A stretch of DNA of 64,000 nt, from the NCBI GenBank assembly GCA_949130485.1, contig OX422185.1:17301011-17365010 (forward strand). The letters are read 5' to 3'. Source of the DNA: Agelas oroides (Eukaryota; Porifera; Demospongiae; Agelasida; Agelasidae). The notes below the pieces were generated by a model. It was not told the DNA's origin. It ran no database searches and saw only the letters and a list, made by a program, of their open reading frames with translations. Each line of letters opens with the position of its first letter. Positions within the stretch are counted from its first letter, which is position 1. This document shows positions 58,280 to 64,000 of the stretch, piece after piece. The translations under genes and the position numbers were made by a program.

Positions 58280-59470
58280 ATTCACAAACCATTATCAAGT
58301 TATCATTATTCATGAGTAGCTAATTTGCATGTAGCATCTGCTACATATTTATGGTGTTCAACAGTATCATTCAGTTTAAGACTACGATAAACAACCGTTG
58401 ATAAACAACAATCATGCTTGCATGGATGCATGATCGTGAACTTTTGAGTGGGCATAGTTTAAGCATAATGTTTGGAAAGCATAGTACAGTCATTCTGTGA
58501 GCACTGAAGCATAGCATAATCAAGACAAATTGAAGCATAATATGCCAAAGCCTATAAAGTGGGCAGCACTCCTGCTTATGTAGCAGTATACAAGCTGATT
58601 GGCCTTTCAGTTTGAACCATGATGCCTAGCCAACAGTCTGGACAAGCTAGGATATTCATTGTGACAGGAACATCAGTTGCCTGGCCTGAAATGCTTCACA
58701 CTTAGCTGTGGGCACACCTACTAGTATCTGTGTTGCTATGGAAAAAAGAGTCCCAGTTGCTATGAGAGTTCCACAGTTATTGGAATTATTAAATCAAATT
58801 AATGAAGCGTACAACCCAAACGGGACAAAAATGTTGACTCAAAACTGACGTGTAAGTTGATACCTGCTATAGATGAGGCATGTATGTTGATCAAAGCACA
58901 TCCCGAATGTGGCTCATTGATTTTTTTTTTCGCAGCCATGCACATTATATTTATACACAAAAAAATTTTGTTTACACCTAAAAGAAGTCTAACACCGTGC
59001 AGAGAAAGTGATGGTGAGGAAGTGAAGGGAAAAGCAGTGCAAGGTGGCTAAACAGACTGGGTTAGAAAGGCCTGGATCAGAGAGGCAGAGGAGAACTCCT
59101 AGTGAATACACTAACATGATCACATGGACAGAAACCATGCACGCCCATGCAGCACAACACAGAGATTACAAGTCATCAACACACTGCAGAAGACTTTGCT
59201 CCCTCCTATCGAACTTCTCCACATGCAGTGACCCTGAACAAAAACACAACGAATTTCGATTAGCCTACTTGGCTGTAGCGCTGGATTTTAATCTTGTCAT
59301 ATAAGCTTGCACATATGACAGTCAACAACTGTACAGTGTACAAGAGATACATAGCTTTATAATAATGACTTTTTGACTACTACAATGTGGACGATGGGCC
59401 TCAACAATTCTATTATAAAGCGTAAATTATAAAGGCGCGCGACACAGGTTTTGGAATGCATAATTTACGG
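58280..59470. other. Intergenic, no gene recognised
   Basis: AT-rich; only short frames without motifs. Confidence 0.4.
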
Positions 59471-59480
59471 CAGTTTGTTA

Positions 59481-59839
59481 TTAAGTTCTCAAACCACACG
59501 ATCGTTGTGGATGCTGAGTTTCTTGTACTGGCGTGTGCCAGTAATTTTCATCTTGCTCATCGTCGGACTCCTCCTGCACTAGCCGTGAACATGTGCCATG
59601 TAGGTGCACGATGATGATTGGTGCTTGGGCGGCTGTGCGGCCAGCAGCAGCAGCAGCAGCAGCAGTATGACGACTGCAACCGGGGTTAGCAGGACGGCGA
59701 GGACATACATCGCGCTCGCGACAGTAAACAAAAACGGGATTCCGAAGATCGCTGGTACAGTACATACATGCAGTAGCTGCACTGCGAACTTGCAAGCGCC
59801 CGAAACGGCCGGCCGGATGGAAGTTGGAGCTCCGCCCAT
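59481..59839 (-). pseudogene. Membrane-protein family member 3, frameshifted
   Basis: From the ATG at 59839 the frame encodes IFGIPFLFTVASAMYVLAVL, then LTPVAVVILLLLLLLLAAQ, the counterpart of the hydrophobic part of member 1. A run of eight CTG codons (CAG repeat at about 59645-59668) makes the leucine tract. Just after it, the family continuation (APIIIVHLHGTC, then an acidic stretch, then YWHTPVQETQHP) is in another frame and ends at 59481. One indel, a splice or a sequencing error must account for this. The start is 50 bp from the start of the divergent EF-hand-like gene. Confidence 0.55.
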
Positions 59840-59845
59840 CTAAAG

Positions 59846-59857
59846 TACGCATGCGCA
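59846..59857. promoter_or_regulatory. NRF1-like site in a divergent promoter
   Basis: TACGCATGCGCA lies in the 50 bp between two divergent start codons. The consensus TGCGCATGCGCA is typical of NRF1 sites in bidirectional animal promoters. A GCATGCGCAA also lies at the start of members 1 and 2 of the membrane-protein family. Confidence 0.5.
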
Positions 59858-59889
59858 ACTGTGATAACTTCGTTGCCATAGTTGCACAA

Positions 59890-62800
59890 ATGGCCGCGAG
59901 TTTGGTAAGATACTCCTGGAACCCAGGGCTGATTCTCTCATAGATCTAGGGTTTTCCTCGCTTCCAAATCGACTTGGGGGAGTTCAGTAGCTAGTGTATC
60001 TGTGTATACGGTATAAATTGTATTATTGATCATTGTTTAGTGTCTTTTTGGATTTGTTTACCTAGGTACTTACCTTTTTCCCCTCCTTTCCACCTTCCTT
60101 TTCCCACAGGCTGCCCCATCTGTGTCCTTTTCTCCCTCTGTGGGGTGTGATGTGGAGAACAGACTGCGTCATGCAACACAGAGGATCCGTGTCTCAGAGT
60201 TCTTCAAGGACTTTGACCCCCTGAGAACTGGCCTCATCACCAGTGAGCCATTTGTTAGGCCATACCAAATTGATTTTATGTTTCACGGATTGCTTAGGTC
60301 AGAAACATGACCCGGTAGGCAGGCAAAAAAATAAAAATAAAAATGACAAAACTTCTCATGAATTTAATTAGATACGCTCAGCCACACAAAACTGCTTGCC
60401 ATCCTCCATCCTTGCCACGTTGTGAGTACTGGATTACGTGTACATATTAATTGCATTTTTTACATTTTTTTTCAATTTTCAAAAAAAAAAGACCCGGCCG
60501 GATCCGTGAAACATGAAATCAATTTGGTATGGCCTTATTGTTATTGTAGCTATCCTAGACGCAGATCTGTGCCACCACTTACCCTCATCAATGCAATGCT
60601 CAACAGGGCAAGGTTATAGATGGTTTTCATGGGGCGTGGCTTCACTTCCAAAAGGCAAGAGTTGGAGTCTGCATTCAGGACAGCTTTGGGCAAAACACAA
60701 GGAAGCACTACTTCGAGTCCCTACATTAGTGCTGAAAGATAAAAGAAGCTGCTTTTTCATGGTGAAAGGTCGCTGTACAGTTGCCTCTTGATTGGGTGTT
60801 TGCTGGCAATTAATTGACATTTGGAAACCATCTATTCCCAGAGGAAGTTGGAACTAGTAGTGATAAGCTTGGGGTAGTAATTAGTACTATGTGACGTAAT
60901 CATAGTGGCTCATAGTGAATAATGTGCAAAAATGCTCGTTTGCTTGGACCAAAACTTATTCAGTGAATACTACTAGGTGAGATGATGATAAAGAAAAAGT
61001 GCCAGGAATTTGAGTATGTTGGATACAAGTTCTCCACTTATAAGCCGGGAGGTAGGACATGGTTGACCTTTGCTAATTGAAACAACTGAGGTCATCACTA
61101 ATTGATCTTGGATAGGTACATGTAGAAAGCTTTTTTTTAGCTTTATCTATGACTGGCCCCAGCCTTGAATCTTGATTTGAAAACTGGGGGGCCCCTCAGT
61201 AAAAGTCGAGAGAGCTAGTTGTTGAGATACGAAAAATCAATTAGTGATGACCTCAGCCATTTTAATTAGTAGAGTTCAACCATATCCTACCTCCTTTGCT
61301 CATAAGCAAGCCCACAACATGCAGCCATCTTTAATTCACCACACTCTTTAGGTTGTGATAGTCGAGTGTAGTGCTGGGTGATATTGAAATTTTGCATATC
61401 GATTATTGTGACTCCATAGTAACAATATATCGATATATTGGGTTCCCAGAGTACGGTGACACGACCTTAGCGAGACGACAAACAGCTTTCTTCTTGCAGT
61501 CCCGGGTAGAAATCGAACATTATTCGGTTGCGTATTTCGACCGCATTCATAGCGCTGTAGCGCAGAACTTCCGTTAAGGGCAGGCATCATACGCACTACA
61601 TAGACTTACATGTATCAGGTATTCATGCATCTTTGCTGCGCGTATGAGCCCCGTCCTTAATGGAAGTTTTGCGCTACAGTGCTTCGAACAGGGTAATGTG
61701 GTCGAATTGCGTAACGGAATAATGTTAGATTTCTACCCGATCGGAGAAATGTGCGTGCACGTCTCAGTAATCGCGATAGCACAATATATCGATACGCAGG
61801 CGATCCGTATCGATACAGGTATTGAGTAAGTAGCGAATCAATATATTGTCCCAGCACTATCAAGTGTCTCAGTTTCCACCCATTGTAGGTCCGCTAGTAT
61901 AGTATGGTGATTGGTACTCTACATACTGTCCTGCAGGGACACAGTTTCGCAGTTGTTTGGACCAGCATCTGGGCCTCCGACTGTCTGAGTCTGACTATGA
62001 GTTTCTGGCTGACAAGTACGACCAGACCAGGAGTGGAAGAATCAACTACCGAGCCTTCTCTGAGGGACTGGAGAATGGTAGGTGGCAGTATGACTGTTAT
62101 ATATTTGTATGTTTGTAGCAGTGGACAGAGGGAAGTGTTATAACAATTTATGACTGTGTGTTTTTCTGACAATGAGCTCTGAGATAGTATTAATTCTCAG
62201 CCGAAAAAGGGTACAATTATTTGTGAACATGCCCCTCACTTGCTCATAAATGCTGACTACCTTACCAATGTCAATCATGCCTCTGAAAGCAATTTAGTTA
62301 AACTGTTAAATTATGTTCAGAGGCGAGTTGGCTTTTATATGTAGCTCAAGTTGCTGCTAAATAATTGAAATGGATCTAAGAGGCACATTGCTGGTTTTGT
62401 GACAAACTTGAAGGGCATTTTAAAGGCCCCAAAGGCTTTGTTATAGGCAGCGAGAACACTATTTTGATGAACTAGAAAATGGTAGGTGTAGAATGGATAT
62501 CTCACATGTTAGTCTCGGTACCAGACCCTTTGCGTGTGAGGGTCTGGTACCGAGGCTATTTACATGTATGTTTCATAGCATTGCTACAAGGATTTGGTGA
62601 ATAGTAGATGGAAGACGCACATGGCTACAAATTGGATTGATGCGGAGACTTTCCGGTTTTAAATCCCGTTGCACACTGACAACGCCCTCCATGTAAACAC
62701 ACTACCCGGATCAAACTGGAGCGATCCCACTGGTACCGCTATGTAGTGTAAACGGGCTGTATGTCTTCACATGTTTGTTGCCATTAGTGGAAAATTCATA

Positions 62801-63277
62801 CAGAAAATTTTTTTGTGCAAATTTTGTTCTACAAGTGACAAATGCTCTGAGAGCATGAAACATGTTTGGTGGTAAGAGTATTTTTATTACCTAAAGATTT
62901 CAGACTTCAAGTTATGAGGGAGTGTAGAAGGGTGGTAAGACTATTTTTGGAGGAGACCGGAGAATCTGTAAAACTGAAGAAAATACAAACATGTAGTATG
63001 CAAGTATCACCATAGTACAAAGCTATACCGGAAAATATCACGAGTTTGTTGAAAGTAATATTTTAAAAGGCTATGATTTCATTTTCGTTTCTGTCATACA
63101 CAATTAATGCATATGCCTGTATGTAATGCAGTTCTGCTCCAGTTTACAATGAATTTTATGTCTTCTTTTTTTTGTTTTTGCATGTATGGTGCTAATGTGG
63201 AATTGTCTTTCTCCCTCAGCCTTCAACCCCAATATTCTTGATGGAGAACCCAGAGCACAAGTTGAAATGTTCCAAAA
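59890..63277 (+). CDS. EF-hand-like protein gene, 5' four exons
   Basis: Exons: 59890-59904 (MAASL), 60110-60242, 61937-62077 and 63220-63277. All junctions are GT-AG and the phases (0, 1, 1, then 2 at the end) join without a break. The protein reads RIRVSEFFKDFDPLRTGLIT/RTQF, then SESDYEFLADKYDQTRSGRINYRAF, then FNPNILDGEP. Two EF-hand-like helix-loop-helix units are visible (about residues 30-60 and 70-100), but loop positions that bind calcium (position 3 in the first, position 12 in both) are not acidic, so calcium binding is doubtful. Downstream exons were not found before the window ends. Introns 2 and 3 hold MITEs. Similar paired degenerate EF-hands occur in ciliary and cytoskeletal proteins, but the exact orthologue is not recognised. 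Confidence 0.85.
60258..60534. mobile_element. MITE in intron 2, ~35-bp TIRs, TTA flanks
   Basis: GGCCATACCAAATTGATTTTATG and its inverse are flanked by TTA (60255-60257 and 60535-60537). It starts 14 bp after the intron's GT. 277 bp, non-coding. Confidence 0.85.
61371..61857. mobile_element. MITE in intron 2, GTGCTGGG termini, TA flanks
   Basis: GTGCTGGG and its inverse end the element, with TA on both sides (61369-61370 and 61858-61859). Inside, diverged inverse arms (for example GGTAGAAATC and CTTCCGTTAAGG) give a long imperfect fold-back of 487 bp. ATCGATA-type repeats lie near both ends. No transposase. Confidence 0.8.
62510..62558. mobile_element. 49-bp fold-back MITE in intron 3
   Basis: TAGTCTCGGTACCAGACCC and its inverse, flanked by CTCACATGT and TTTACATGT (7 of 9 identical). 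Member of the TAG(T/C)CTCG family. Confidence 0.85.
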
Positions 63278-64000
63278 GTGAGTACTGTATTCGATGACTC
63301 AATTAACAAACTTTTTTTTTTTTTGAGTATAACTGCACCCCAAGTGGAAAGAAAATGGTGACTTGAATGCGGGTGACTTGCATCCACCTGACATCATTCA
63401 CATGATAAGTGTTTCCAGGTCTTCCCCCCTTTTTTTTTTTGCTTTTCTTCCGCTTCCGAGTATTATACTGAACAAAAACCGAACAACAAAACGGGGGAGG
63501 CCTGGGAACGAGGCTACTGTTATGGTAAGCAGCACTGATACACGAATGCCCTCGGCTGCCCAACCCCCTAGGCAATGCCAGGTCCCATTATAGGCAACTA
63601 TGTAGCAGCATCAAAGTCAAGCCCTGACGGCACACAACACCCTGAACGCCACCATGAGCATGGTGTAACTCACACATTAGCTACATCCGTCTATGCAAAA
63701 CTGCCTTGTAAAAACCTTCAATGAAGTATAACACAAAGTTTCTTACCTCAGATATGCATGGCGCCTGTAGCTGTGCTTCTCAAACTCCACGAGTACACTC
63801 CATTTGCCATGCAAAGCTTGCTCCACATGCTCCAGGCTGGGTGCTCATTTGAGTGAACTTTGACCCTATCAGAAATTAGGGGGTGGGGCATTTTTTCGAG
63901 TAAACTTTCACCCTATACAGGAAATTGTGGGAAAAGTAGGGGTGGGCGCTCTTTGGTTGTACTGTCTGTATGGACTGATGAGGCCCACTGCATAGTGACC
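63278..64000. other. Intron or flank after exon 4
   Basis: No further exon of the EF-hand-like gene is recognised. Contains a solitary arm GGCCTGGGAACGAGGCTA near 63500 and poly-T/A tracts. Confidence 0.45.

Overview
This is a repeat-dominated stretch of a metazoan nuclear genome, most likely a marine invertebrate such as a sponge or cnidarian; the species cannot be read from the sequence. Evidence for an animal genome: one multi-exon gene with GT-AG introns of 1-2 kb, a single-exon animal-type NNMT/PNMT/TEMT methyltransferase, fragments of non-LTR and DIRS-like retrotransposons, a hammerhead ribozyme of the Penelope type, tRNA-derived SINE-like sequence and many short inverted-repeat elements. 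There are no operons and no bacterial signals.

Layout. 1-4.3 kb: intergenic sequence, then a ~0.93 kb tandem duplication whose two units each carry a hammerhead core (one broken, one intact). 4.7-10.9 kb: an array of five copies of a ~1.1 kb element (one inverted, four head-to-tail) separated by an exact 60-bp cassette; a sixth copy lies at 16.8-17.9 kb. 11.2-11.9 kb: a frameshifted DUF3504 (ZMYM2/QRICH1/Crypton-type) gene. 18.2-18.7 kb: a GC-rich possible exon. 22-26 kb: minisatellites, a perfect 66-bp-arm palindrome beside SINE-like sequence, and a TIR element next to a small membrane-protein gene. 30.3-34.5 kb: a decayed DIRS-like retrotransposon (minus strand). 36.3-38.9 kb: a second, 5'-truncated one (plus strand), its recombinase split by a composite insertion. 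40.9-42.7 kb: a broken second copy of the membrane-protein gene and two converging halves of a LINE reverse transcriptase. 43.5-44.3 kb: intact methyltransferase gene. 45-56.6 kb: minisatellites, a LINE 3' end, an 855-bp transposon with a perfect 8-bp target duplication, and several nested inverted-repeat elements. 59.5-64 kb: a third, frameshifted membrane-protein copy head-to-head with the 5' part of a four-exon (or longer) EF-hand-like gene that runs toward or beyond the right edge.

Best-supported host genes are the methyltransferase (43526-44332, minus), the EF-hand-like gene (59890 onward, plus, exon phases all consistent) and the small membrane-protein family (26200-26643 intact; two damaged relatives). 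Most of the rest is mobile DNA. A recurring theme is a family of very short fold-back elements with the terminus TAG(T/C)CTCG and direct repeats of about 8-10 bp, found at several sites and once inside each ~1.1 kb array unit.
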